Origin: Dimorphilus gyrociliatus
Taxonomy: Eukaryota > Annelida > Polychaeta > Dinophilidae
Assembly: GCA_904063045.1 (NCBI GenBank)
Contig: CAJFCJ010000025.1
Span: 496,001-560,000 of the forward strand
DNA: 64,000 bases
Reading direction: 5' to 3'
Of the stretch, positions 26,501 through 36,266 are shown piece by piece; the first letter of the stretch is position 1; every line of letters starts with the position of its first letter. Both the position numbers and the translations under genes were made by a program. The notes beneath the pieces are model-generated. The model had not been told where the DNA came from and made no database searches. It saw only the letters and a list, made by a program, of their open reading frames with translations.

Positions 26501-29500
26501 CAACTTTTTCGTAGATAAATCCATAGAGATTATCGTTAAAGATGAATATATTAGTCTACAAGGGTAAGACTGGATTATGATTTAAATACTATATAGTATG
26601 GACACAAATATCAATTATCATTATCTTCTTTTCCTTTTAGAATTTCGGTTATAAAACTCTTTTATAAAGTTTTACAAGAGAATAAAGTATCAATCCTAGC
26701 CGAATCATTTAATGAAATATCACATTCCGATATACAACAACAACTAAAGGAGTTTAAAGTCTTTACGTCAAATGACAAACTATTTAGATATAAGAAAAAG
26801 TTCTCGTTTGTACTTGAAAGATTCGTATTGAAAGATAACGTTGGTACCATTCAATTGAATTTGAATAAAGCTTGGGAGGCTAGATTACAAACGAATACTA
26901 TCTATTTCGTCAAACAAGAAGAAGTTCTTAACGATAACGGAAAGATATTTTATCAATCGTCCTATTTCGTTGAAAATACAGCAACAAATACAGTGCTAGA
27001 TTCGATTGTTTGGGGTGAATTGGAAGAAAATATCATAGAAGAAGCATTAGACGTTCAAGTTCAGAATTTACAAGATAAATATAAAGATTTTCTAGTAATT
27101 ACTTCAAATGCTACTGAATTAATAAGATGGAAAGACGCTTTTTCAATTATGACTATTGTAAAAATATCTAAACAATACCATGACGATATTAAGAGAGCTT
27201 TAACAAATATGTGGAGGAATATAAGGAAGTTATCAGTGGATATTCATATTTTCCCCAATAGCGAAAAATACGTTCAAGAATCTGGGAATATTATTCATAA
27301 ACTCTTTTATAAAGTTAAAGAGAGTTCAAAATTATTGAAAGCCAGTAACCTTGGTAATTTTGAAGATGGTGAAAATCAGGAAAATTTCAAAAATGTCATA
27401 GTTACAAATAATCAGCAATTATCGTCATTGGTTAGTTAAATTTATTTATATATTTATTAGAATAATTAATTAATTACTCTCCTTCTATCCTATTCATTCC
27501 CTTAGCTGTTCAAGTCAACCAGTGGAGAGTTGTATAGAATAAAGAGTACTTTTAATTTCCAATTATCGCGATCTATATTAAAAACTGATGAAGTTAACAT
27601 TAACACTCAGTTGCAAACTATATGGAAAGCTTCTAATTCCGGTAAATAATTTACTATTATTAGTAATAATCTCATTATTTTCTTTGTGAATTAATTAAAC
27701 AGAAGTTTCAACTGTAACGATTTTGGCCAGAGAAGAATTTATCATCAAATCTAATCTGGAATCTCTATATAAAATATATTATCTCGTTAAAACTGATAAT
27801 AAAATTTTAGACGCCGTTTTTAACAGTGATATAGAATCTCAAAAGGTAATAGAAGAGTAAAATATATATGATCTGTAAAAGTTCTCAACCAATTTATATA
27901 CTCTAATTGCAGATTAGAGACGCTCTTGATGCAGTAACAATTGGTCAAAGCTCTAATAAGTACTCGGAATTTTTCCAAACATATTTGGCATCTGAATTAA
28001 TACCTTTCGACGATTTAATGTCGTTAGCTCTTCGTCAAACTGTCATTAAGACTGATTATATTATATTGGAAGAGAAGTTGAAAGAAGCTTGGGTAAAGAA
28101 GACATCACTTTCGGATGTTGAAATAAAAATTGTAGGTCAAGAACGCTATACATTAGACAAGTAAGAATTGATGAATTTGTTTCTATTTTTTAATTATTAT
28201 TCATTGATTATTCCTCTCTCTCTCTCTCTCTCTCTCCATGAATAGATTATTTGTCTCCAAAATTCTATATACTTTTACCCGAAACCAAGTTATCTATACA
28301 CCAATCGATTTAGAGATGTTAACAAAAGTTGAATTATCAGCTATCGAGGAAATTGATAGTGCCAACGGAGAAAAGTATTCTATTATCGATTCGTCAGAGA
28401 ATTTAATTAGATTCAAGAAAGCCCAATTCATTTACCTTGATAATTATATTAAATTAAATCAAATGGATAAAATCATAGATATTATCTCAAACGTAATTCA
28501 AGATAATACAATCGAAATTCAGTTGGGTCCTTCGGAAGAATTTATCCATCCTACGTAAATATAAACAACAAATATAATCGTTTTATCAATGCTATACTTT
28601 TTATTATACACATTACAGAAAGAAAGTTATTATTCGATTGTCCTACTTTTCATTTATAAGTAACCTTGTTATTGATGGGCGTTTAAGACCTGCTCTATCT
28701 ACTCAAAGACTACAAACCGAACTCGATTCTCTTAAATTAAAGATTGTTGTTGATACAACAAATTATATTAACGAAGTACAAACAGCTACTTTAATGGTTA
28801 TTGGAATACCTAGTAGGACGGATAATAAAATCATTGCAGGTTTGCAAGCAGTTGCGTCCGGTCTGCTACCAGGATCAACTGCCGAAATTATAAATTATCA
28901 ACCATATATTAGTCAAACTGGATTAGAATTGACTGGAATTTTTTATAAAATTACCTTAAATGGTGAAATACAAAATCCTAAATTGTTGAAAATTCCTGAA
29001 ATATCTTCAGACGACGTCTATAAGGGAAAAGATGTTCTTAAACTGAATAAATTATATAAGTTATCCCTTACGGGTCTAATTTTAAATGGTGATACTCAAC
29101 AAATGATAAAGCAAGTAACATTTGTAGGATCTTGGACTGAATATTGTAAGCATTTATTATAGAAATGGAGCATATATTATTTAAATCTATTCTTCTTTCG
29201 CTTTTAGTACAAAAGAATAGACTGGATTTACAAATATCATTCTACAAAGCCGATGTTAATTTTGGTCTTTTTGGGTAAAACCAGTTTATTAATACTATTA
29301 TTAGAGATAAACTACTATAATCATAACGTCTTTCTTTTCCAGAGAAATCGTTACGAATGTATTATATTCAGTTGAATCGAATGGTTTTATTTATCATCCC
29401 GCTATTCAAGATCCTGTTCCAAAATCTACCAGTTTCCGTCAGGCAATAAAATCAATTGTACCAGTAAGTAATTTTTATATCATTTAATATCAAATATTAA

Positions 29501-31351
29501 TATATACGATACTTTTGTTACTTTCATTAGGAAACGAGCTTGTTCGATGAGAGTCGAACGCTAATAAGACGTGATAGAACATTTAGCCTTACTTTTGAAA
29601 GGACTTTAACAAGTGACGATATCGAAAAGATTACTAATGAATTACAAGCGAAATGGACGACAATTGAAGCCTTGGATGAATCGCCAAAGATTATTGGAAT
29701 TTCGGACAGAACTGATGAAACTATGGGGTAAATATACTATTGTTACATCTATAGAGAGAATCCTAATAACGCATGCTACTCGCTCTTTGTTTTTAGCAAA
29801 TCTATTGTTCAAGTTTATTACATTGTTAAGAAGAATGGTATTAACATTGAAGTTACTGATGTAGACGGTCCAACCGATTTACCATCGTTTCCCGCGTTCG
29901 ACCAACCAACTGTACCAGTTGAATCGTTATATATTTCGGGTAGAGTTAACGATTCATCTACTAATAATATTCAAACTGTATTGGAAACAACATGGCGAAG
30001 AGCGACAAATGTTAACGATTTGAAAGTTAAATTAACTTCTGTAAATTCAAAATTTACCTCTGTGGAATGGAAAAAAGTAACGCTAGTTAAATATGCGGTT
30101 GAATCTGAACAAAAAGGAACGCCTGGTAGAGATTCAATAGAAGGAGGATTAGGTACTTTTGGTTTAAGATTATGTAATTGCGTTGCCCAAAAGGAGAGAA
30201 AATTGGTTTTAAAAGCTGAGAGAGCAGACGTGGTGGAAAGTGTCGTATCAGAATCTATACAGGCTGCTTGGGAAAATAAGAATTCAGAGGTTAACGGTAC
30301 TTTCGAAGCCAAAATTAAGATAGACCAGAGTAGGAAAAAAAGAGCTGCTACTGGTGGCAGTGGCTTGACAGTTGATAATGGGTAAATATTGCAAAACTTG
30401 ATGATTTATATTGAATAGAATAGACAATATATTTATTGTTTTTCTTTTTCCTTTCCATTTTAGCACTGCAATAACTCCGATATCTGATCAAGTCACTTTA
30501 GATAGTATGCCTCCTCATCCTCTACTTATTAAAGAGCCTACACCTCAAGAGATTGACGATGAGCTAAAGAAACGATCCAATAATGTTGAAGTTTGCCACG
30601 GAGTTTGTAAACCAAAGATATGCAGATTTATGAACGTTAAGAAAACGGAATCTAATAATATTGAAGATGTTAAATTAGCTATTCAAGAAGCTTACGTTGA
30701 GGCTAATCCTGGAATGGAAAAATCAGATTTTGAGGTAGAAATAACACAAGTTCAAGAATTGCTGGATAGCAACGGGTTTGTAGATTAATAACATATTATG
30801 CAATAATTATATCTTCTATTATTTTTTATCGTAGATTAAGCTATTCTAAAGTTAATTATTGCGTATCGACAAAAGATGGATCAATTCCGCAAGAACCAAC
30901 AGACGAGCAGTTAAATAGGGCTCTTAAAAAATATGGCTTTGAACTGTTCGATGCAGAAGTTACAACCGAGAAACCTGGTGATGTAGTTGAAGAGGGAGAC
31001 GTAAATATACATTTATTTACCTTGTATATACAATATATATATATATATATATGTATTTATTATATTACATATAGCTAAAATGGATTATCACGGCTGGAGT
31101 ACTTTGCGGTTTATTCGCCTTAATCTTCTTAATTTTGGCTATTGTCAAAATTTGGATGAGATCGAAGTAAGTTTAAGGAAAAGGTATTTAAAAATCATAT
31201 TAATAATTTTCCTTTATAAAGACGTCTCCAAAGACAAAAATCAAGAGAACAAGATCGGGAATATTTACACGATGAAGAATTCTATCCAAAATCTAGAAAT
31301 GGTACTTTCGCAACTTATAATACTCTTCATTCAACAGCTAACTCCTCTTAA
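10864..31351 (+). CDS. Giant type I membrane protein with about 40 tandem alpha/beta repeats, about 4,978 aa, 65 exons
   Basis: I do not recognise the family. Starting at ATG 10864, 65 exons with GT-AG borders join into one frame of about 14,937 nt ending in TAA at 31349-31351. Order: signal peptide (MILKAQWIFLIFYYLQ), one six-Cys EGF-like module plus a Cys-rich tail (exons 2-3), a Thr-rich linker (exon 4), a basic site KRRKRR-A (exon 5), then about 40 units of roughly 106-127 residues, a second basic site RKKR-A (exon 61), two juxtamembrane segments with a few Cys, one transmembrane helix and a tail of about 45 residues. Each unit reads: a strand with alternating Phe/Leu, a helix ending in a Leu-rich face, a strand of V-x-V/I-K type followed by E-E-Y/F, a Gly, a strand ending I-Y-x-V, then a second helix. 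The topology recalls SEA domains, but the autoproteolysis motif is absent. The exon 35 donor is ambiguous (22307 or 22328). The role is inferred only as a long cell-surface fibre or adhesion molecule. Confidence 0.85.
11611..11628 (+). other. Furin-type cleavage site KRRKRR before the repeat array
   Basis: Six consecutive basic codons are followed by Ala. This fits the R-X-K/R-R consensus of furin-like proprotein convertases. It sits between the Thr-rich linker and the first repeat unit, so cleavage would separate the EGF-bearing N-terminus from the array. Cleavage itself is inferred. Confidence 0.6.
16416..17182 (+). other. Longest intron of the giant gene (767 nt)
   Basis: Most introns of this gene are 50-120 nt; this one is several times longer. 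It is T-rich and contains short open frames (around 16727-17123) that show no domain features and lack matching splice signals. I see no mobile-element ends. Confidence 0.5.
28213..28236 (+). repeat. (CT)n tract serving as polypyrimidine tract of exon 56
   Basis: The microsatellite lies just before the acceptor at 28244-28245 in the intron between exons 55 and 56, so length variation here could affect splicing of the giant transcript. Confidence 0.7.
30332..30343 (+). other. Second furin-type site RKKR after the repeat array
   Basis: Codons for Arg-Lys-Lys-Arg are followed by Ala-Ala, then a Gly/Ser stretch. It lies after the last clear repeat units and about 200 residues before the membrane helix. 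With the site near 11611 it brackets almost the whole array. Confidence 0.6.
31075..31351 (+). other. Transmembrane helix and cytoplasmic tail of the giant protein
   Basis: Exon 64 encodes a hydrophobic stretch (IITAGVLCGLFALIFLILAI) followed by WMRSK, which fits a stop-transfer signal with a positive cytoplasmic side. Exon 65 adds about 43 residues rich in Arg, Glu and Tyr (DEEFYPKS, FATYNTLHS) and the stop. The tail Tyr residues could be signalling or sorting sites; that is inference. A (TA)n run precedes exon 64 (about 31032-31052). Confidence 0.8.
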
Positions 31352-31406
31352 ATGATCTTTTCTTTATCCCATAATCTCTTTTTTTTATAAACGTTAATGA
31401 ATTTGA

Positions 31407-31412
31407 AATAAA
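31407..31412 (+). terminator. AATAAA polyadenylation signal of the giant gene
   Basis: The hexamer lies about 56 bases after the stop codon at 31351, the expected place for a short 3' UTR. Confidence 0.6.
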
Positions 31413-31569
31413 AACAAAGCAATACACAAATAGGTTTGAATTGGCATGTTATGTTTATTGTGGTTTTGAAATTATAGGGCATAATATTTCACTTGTTCTA
31501 TGGTTTTATCATGTTTCAATTATTGCTCATACGATAGGTAACAAGTTGCTCCAGATTTACATATCTTGC

Positions 31570-32502
31570 TTAGAGGCTGTCGTTTGCTTTAAGTAAAAGC
31601 ATCAATTTTCTCTGTAGATTCTCCTCTCTTCTCTGTTTTTCCTTTAGCAGTTCTTTTTCTATTAGTTGGTTTAATTCTCTGGAGAGTAAATCGTTTTCAG
31701 TTCGCTTGACTTGGTCCTCATTTCTATTGAAAAGGGAACTGTATTCGTTTTTCAGAGTATCTTTCTTGTCTTGTAATAATTGGCTATCTAGTCCCAAAGA
31801 TCGTAATTTGCTTAATTGCTTATCTTCCGTAAGCTTTTTCTTTGCTAGTTCTGCCTTACGTTCCTGTTTCAATTGACTTTTTAGATCGTTTAGGAGGTTA
31901 TCAAACTCCCTTAGGTCGTTTTGTTTTTTTGCTATTGCAGATTCTTTCTTTTCCTCTTTCACATCTTCGTTTTTCTTCTCTTGTTTCAAAGCGGATTCTT
32001 TATTTACAGTTTCACTCTTTTTAGCTACTGAATTCTTACTGTCTTCATTTTCGTGTAAAAATTTCTCTATTAAATTTCTAAGTTCGGAATCATCTTTAGA
32101 AATAGTCTTCTTCTCCTCTTGTTTTTCTTCCTCTTTCTTTTCAACTGGACTATTTTCCTCTTTTTTCACAGCTGTTTCGGCTTCCTTCTTTTCTGCAGTT
32201 TGACTTTCCGTCTTTTTCTCTGAATCTTCCTTTTTAACTTCCTCTTTACTGGTTAGTTCAGTTTTCTTTGCTGTTTTTTCACTTTCACTGTTGTCGGCGA
32301 GATTTAATTTTGCGATCAAACCTTCAATTTCTCTTAATACATTACTATCGTCATTACGTTTCAAAGTTGGTAGAAGATCTTCTTTATCATCGTAACGTTT
32401 CATTAATTCCAGCAAGTTTTCATCGCTTTCGGTTAAAGGTAGCGATTGAGTTTGATAGACAATGCAAAATGCAAGTAAAATCTTTAAAATCTTCGAAGAC
32501 AT
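31570..32502 (-). CDS. Secreted Lys/Glu-rich coiled-coil protein, 310 aa, single exon
   Basis: Not recognised. The chosen start (32502) begins a good signal peptide, MSSKILKILLAFCIVYQTQS. An in-frame ATG six codons upstream (32520) is possible but leaves a very short leader. The mature chain is highly charged: residues about 65-200 are dominated by Lys, Glu, Ser and Thr in short repeats such as KKE and EKK. The C-terminal 120 residues have heptad-like Leu spacing suggesting a coiled coil. There are no Cys in the mature part. Dibasic Lys-Arg pairs occur early (LMKR, TLKR), so a processed propeptide cannot be excluded. It lies tail to tail with the giant gene, about 220 bases away. It could be a matrix, storage or neuropeptide-like precursor; composition alone cannot decide. 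Confidence 0.75.
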   Translation of the reverse strand: MSSKILKILLAFCIVYQTQSLPLTESDENLLELMKRYDDKEDLLPTLKRNDDSNVLREIEGLIAKLNLADNSESEKTAKKTELTSKEEVKKEDSEKKTESQTAEKKEAETAVKKEENSPVEKKEEEKQEEKKTISKDDSELRNLIEKFLHENEDSKNSVAKKSETVNKESALKQEKKNEDVKEEKKESAIAKKQNDLREFDNLLNDLKSQLKQERKAELAKKKLTEDKQLSKLRSLGLDSQLLQDKKDTLKNEYSSLFNRNEDQVKRTENDLLSRELNQLIEKELLKEKQRREENLQRKLMLLLKANDSL

Positions 32503-32570
32503 TTCGTTTCGATATCTCAAATTTAAGTGAGAGTATTAGTTGAATAGTGATATAAGAATAGAACTAGTTG

Positions 32571-32578
32571 CTTTTATA
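32571..32578 (-). promoter_or_regulatory. TATA box of the Lys/Glu-rich gene
   Basis: TATAAAAG on the minus strand lies about 70 bases upstream of the ATG at 32502. This would place the transcript start about 30 bases further on, near 32540, giving a short 5' UTR. Confidence 0.5.
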
Positions 32579-33164
32579 ATTCAAACCAGTTTCTTTATTA
32601 GAAAAGTTCAATATTACTTTTACAAAACAGGTAAAAGAGATGACTGAAGGATAATAAACATTTCTTTTCTATTCTTCTCGCTATGGTATTTCTCTCTCTC
32701 TCTCTCTCTTTCATTCATTCATTCATTCATTCATTCATTCATTCATTCATTCATTATTCCCTTTTTAACAATCATTCTACAGATAATTTTTAGAAAGAGT
32801 AGAAGAAGTATAAAAAATGAGTAGTTAATAATAAAATATTTATTAATAATTAATAAAATAAATATCTAATTAATGAATTATTTAAGTAATTTGAGTTTTA
32901 ATAGAAAGAATTAATGAAATAAAAACTAGGAAATTAGAGATGAAAATGAAAATATAATGTAAACAAGCCAATTGGAATTGTTTGAAACTGTATTTTTAGT
33001 TAAATAGATTAAGAATCTTCATCATTTTCTTCTTCTTCTTCTTCTTCTTCTTCTTCTTCTTCTATATAAAATGAAATGAAAAGAGAAATTATTAGAGTTG
33101 TTTTCTTTTACTTGTTTATTTATTTTATTTGTAAATTGAAATAACCTTGAACGGAAAAAAAAGG
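32579..33164. repeat. Spacer with (TC)n, (ATTC)n and (TTC)n tracts
   Basis: The run (TC)n at 32691-32709 passes directly into (ATTC)n at 32711-32754. A (TTC)n tract lies at about 33028-33063. A possible polyadenylation signal for the minus-strand lyase (AATAAA repeated) is at about 33115-33130. No gene is supported, apart from a weak idea of an acidic exon noted in the findings. Confidence 0.7.
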
Positions 33165-36100
33165 TCAAGAAAGAGTAAGATCGAGCGGAAATCCTTCGTC
33201 TAAGAATAAATTTAGGTGCATGTTCCCTTCATCATTTTTTTCTTGGGTGAAATGACAATATTCATTAATTGATGTCTGTTTAATATTCCATTTTCCTTTA
33301 ACAACCACTCTAGTAGATTGGATAGTTTCTTTATCATTGAATGAAAGTTTTGGTAAACAAAAGGTAACATTTACCAATTTTCCTTTATCTATCTCTTCCA
33401 TCATGATTAATAGTGGTGTTTCTATATATAAAAAGTAATCTATTTCTGTTGTAATCGGCGCAGAGAAAATACTTATAGCAATTATATTATCGACCTTTAT
33501 AACGTGTAAGGTATCAGTTTGATAAACGACTTTCCATAATTGGTGATAAGAAGATGATTTTATAGAGTGAATTGACGAATTTGGTATAATAATATATGAA
33601 AAATTATTGGATCTATTTTTAGAATGATCTAAATAAGCCAACAACTTTTTAGCTTTAGTAAAATTACCATTACCGGAATGATGCGGTGAAATTTGTTCTG
33701 AATGTTTTACGCATAAATGATTACCTTCGGAAAGAATATATCCAGTTGAGAAATTATCTAAAATCCAATATCCTTCTCCATTCCATTCTTTCTTTAATTT
33801 TTCATCATTTACTATCACATTTTCGCCATTTAAATCCAATTGAAAAATTGTCGTTACCAATTGATGATTGTGCTTAAAATATAAATTTGTTACAACTACG
33901 AAAATCTTTCCGTCAATTGCAATTACGCTCTTTCTAAATGTAAAATAGTCATTTTTCTCATAATTTTCCCCTTCATTTTGACGAAAATCCATTGCGAACA
34001 TACCAACTTCTCCGTGTTGATCTACCCTACCCAGAATACTATTTCCTATTGATTTAAATCTTAACGAGCCAACAAAGTCGTAATCTTTATATAGATATTC
34101 ATCGTATCTCTGACTATTTGGATTTAATTGATGAAATGGTAACACTTTTGTTGTTGTTCCTGGTACAAAATTCCAATTGAAACCTTCTATAGAATGTCCA
34201 TTCTCTCTATTTATATATCGTAGATCTATAGAACCGTAACTTTGATATTTACCAAATCTGTTCTCGTTGGGATAGATTTCCGCACCCCATAGTTTTGAGG
34301 TTAGGCCTAGTGTTTGGATTGGATAAAAAACATGATTATTAGATACGTTCCTATCAAAAACTAAGGTTCGAATGTTAAGAGAATAAAAGGTTCTGCTTAG
34401 GAAAAAAATGTAAATATTCAATTAAAGACTAAGAACCTTGATTCTCTTGGGAAAAACCTTTAATTGTAATCGCCCAATCGTCTTTCCTATAGATAGCCAA
34501 AGGTCCGTAATTTACTTGCCAAAATCCTTCTTCTGGTCTATACTTGAGAAATGGAAAGCTATTATTTGTCAAGGTAAGATTATTATAGGCCATCGCTAAT
34601 TCTCTATCAAATTGATTATCTCCATAGATGTCTCCTCTTAAATAGACCAAACGCTTTATAGACCATCCTGGTAATATTTGATAGGCATTGAAAGGATAAC
34701 GTCCGCAAAGACCATTCGAGAATTTCTCATTAACGCATAACACTAGTATTAAATATACAGTTTTCTTTAATTGTTCATAGCCTGTGGGTTTTATTTGGAA
34801 GTTTGTTGATTTTAGTGTATCAAGAGCATTAATTAATTCCTTTAAGGCATATAAATAATGAGGATAGAAAGTAGAATGGTGAAAGCACGTATTGTCAACT
34901 TTAAAACCATCGCATCTTCCTTTAGACTTAATGAGAAACTTTTCAAAATAAACCTTTGTTAATTTCATTGCCCGAATTCTTTCTTCATTCGTTTCATATA
35001 GGAAAACATTTTTCGTTATTAATTGCACGCAACCAACGTAGATTTTATCTGTACTTATATTAGAATAACTATGCGGATCTCTTATTCCTATATGTTCGTG
35101 AATCCAATACAGCATATCGGATAGTTTAGTTCTTAACTCTTCTGTAAGTTTATCGGCAATTAAGCAAATAGCTGGGGCGAAGTCTCTGAAAGAGTATGCA
35201 AATTTAATATCACTACTAAACCTATTATGACTCCCATAAGCAACGCCTTGATCTAGAATATGCTTTGCTAATACAACAAATCTATTTAAGATATTTTTAT
35301 CATTCGTGTGATAGATATATTTTGAGAATATTGACAAGATTTTTTGAATTTCATTCAAGTTATCGCCCGTTATTCTCTTGCCGCAAAGTCCATCTGCCGT
35401 CTCTTTTATCTTGTATTTAGCAAAATTAGCAATTTGTTCATCAACTAATTGCTTAGATGGGGCCATTTTACCGCTTAAAATGGGTAATAGTTTCCCTTTA
35501 ATAATAAACAAACTATCTAAATCGTTTTTACAAGCTTCTTCTAATGGTATAGACCAGGAAGCAAATTGTTCTTTTGCCCTATCCTCATCCGAATAATAAC
35601 CTCTTATTCCAGGATTATACGGTGTCCTAAATCGTTTCTGTCTTTCCTTAACCCATTGGATATTATCAATAAATATACAACCCCGAACATTTGTCTTACA
35701 TTCTATTAGAACGTGGTAGATATCATCCGACCTCCGATCTCCTACTATTTCTGTATCGTATTTGTAGCTACGTAAAACTTTACGCCATCCTTTGAAATTG
35801 AGTAGAATTGAGAAAGAATGAAGAATATTCATAGATTCACTTAAGAATTTAATAATTAATTGGCAATGTGTGTCATTTGAAAAATCGCTATCATTATATA
35901 TATCCATTGAGAAGGTATGCCAATAAAAATTTAGTATTTTATCCTTATCTATATCAATATATTCAAAATAGAGACAACATTCACCATTAAACTCCCATTT
36001 TAACGAAGAATTACATGATAAATATTTCTCTTTACTTATTTTACAAGATGAATTGAAATATTTCAAATTTTGCGGTATTCCACTATCGAAATTTAACATA

Positions 36101-36266
36101 TTCTTATTTTACTTCTTTCGCTAAATGACTTTTTTATGTTGGAATATTAACCTTTTTTTTTGTTTTTATATGACCTAGTTTTAAAAAGTATATAACGTTC
36201 TTAATTAACATTCATATGAAGGACGGAGAAGGCAAAAAACAGTAAACTGATCGAGTTATGCTTCAT
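33165..36266 (-). CDS. Secreted polysaccharide lyase family 8 protein, chondroitinase ABC type, about 954 aa
   Basis: Exons: 36266-36210 (signal peptide MKHNSISLLFFAFSVLHMN), 36102-34437 and 34306-33165. Phases agree and the frame is 2,865 nt. The N-terminal part (NFDSGIP...) matches the jelly-roll domain of chondroitinase ABC. The middle is the helical catalytic domain, and the C-terminal half is the beta-sandwich lyase domain. Catalytic residues by motif: His428 and Tyr435 in HHSTFYPHY, Arg487 in CGRYPF and Glu584 in GAEIYPNENRFGKYQS. The spacings of 7, 52 and 97 closely follow those of the bacterial enzyme (His501, Tyr508, Arg560, Glu653). Predicted reaction: beta-elimination of chondroitin, dermatan or hyaluronan chains outside the cell. 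An alternative acceptor at 34360 would add 18 residues between the Arg and the Glu. The family is best known from bacteria, so origin by old transfer is possible; the introns and AT-rich composition show it is a resident animal gene. Confidence 0.88.

Larger units (their letters stand above)
11629..30325 (+). repeat. Tandem coding repeat array, about 40 units of about 110 residues
   Basis: Counting the recurring core E-x(4-5)-G-x(4-6)-I/L-x-Y-x-V gives about 40-42 units. Distances between successive core Gly codons cluster near 318-339 coding bases (for example 333, 339, 333, 339, 330) with one near 381. Sequence identity between units is low, but the hydrophobic pattern and intron positions are shared, so the array is old. 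Clear units lie at exons 6-9, 28-34 and 51-56. Degenerate ones lie around exons 22-24 and 41-42. Confidence 0.8.
11030..31351 (+). other. Exon map of the giant gene, exons 2-65
   Basis: 11030-11139; 11197-11291; 11353-11532; 11609-11699; 11796-12061; 12136-12202; 12265-12603; 12654-12967; 13029-13767; 13858-14862; 14923-15070; 15138-15273; 15342-15393; 15477-15648; 15765-15867; 15976-16039; 16096-16415; 17183-17243; 17329-17467; 17526-18021; 18061-18163; 18210-18526; 18600-18754; 18852-19026; 19090-19135; 19206-19480; 19539-19596; 19659-19988; 20053-20327; 20384-20441; 20517-20855; 20929-21576; 21646-22195; 22253-22307 (or 22328); 22631-22685; 22772-22922; 22993-23128; 23202-23265; 23328-23446; 23530-23721; 23796-24177; 24261-24529; 24609-24675; 24746-25023; 25118-25462; 25520-25589; 25673-25932; 26019-26076; 26169-26391; 26448-26563; 26641-27430; 27506-27641; 27703-27845; 27913-28160; 28246-28554; 28619-29145; 29208-29274; 29343-29463; 29531-29727; 29797-30381; 30464-30775; 30835-31000; 31075-31166; 31222-31351. 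Every junction keeps the frame. Weak acceptors precede 18210 and 23530. Confidence 0.75.

Noticed and set aside
11629-30325. Reading the repeat array as SEA domains or as a mucin
   Set aside because: The fold order is similar to SEA, but the self-cleavage motif is absent, and the units are not Ser/Thr/Pro-rich, so neither label is justified from sequence alone.
31842-32543. Plus-strand frames antisense to the Lys/Glu-rich gene
   Set aside because: They are reverse translations of Lys/Glu codons (Phe/Leu/Ser-rich) with no features. The minus strand has a signal peptide and a TATA box.
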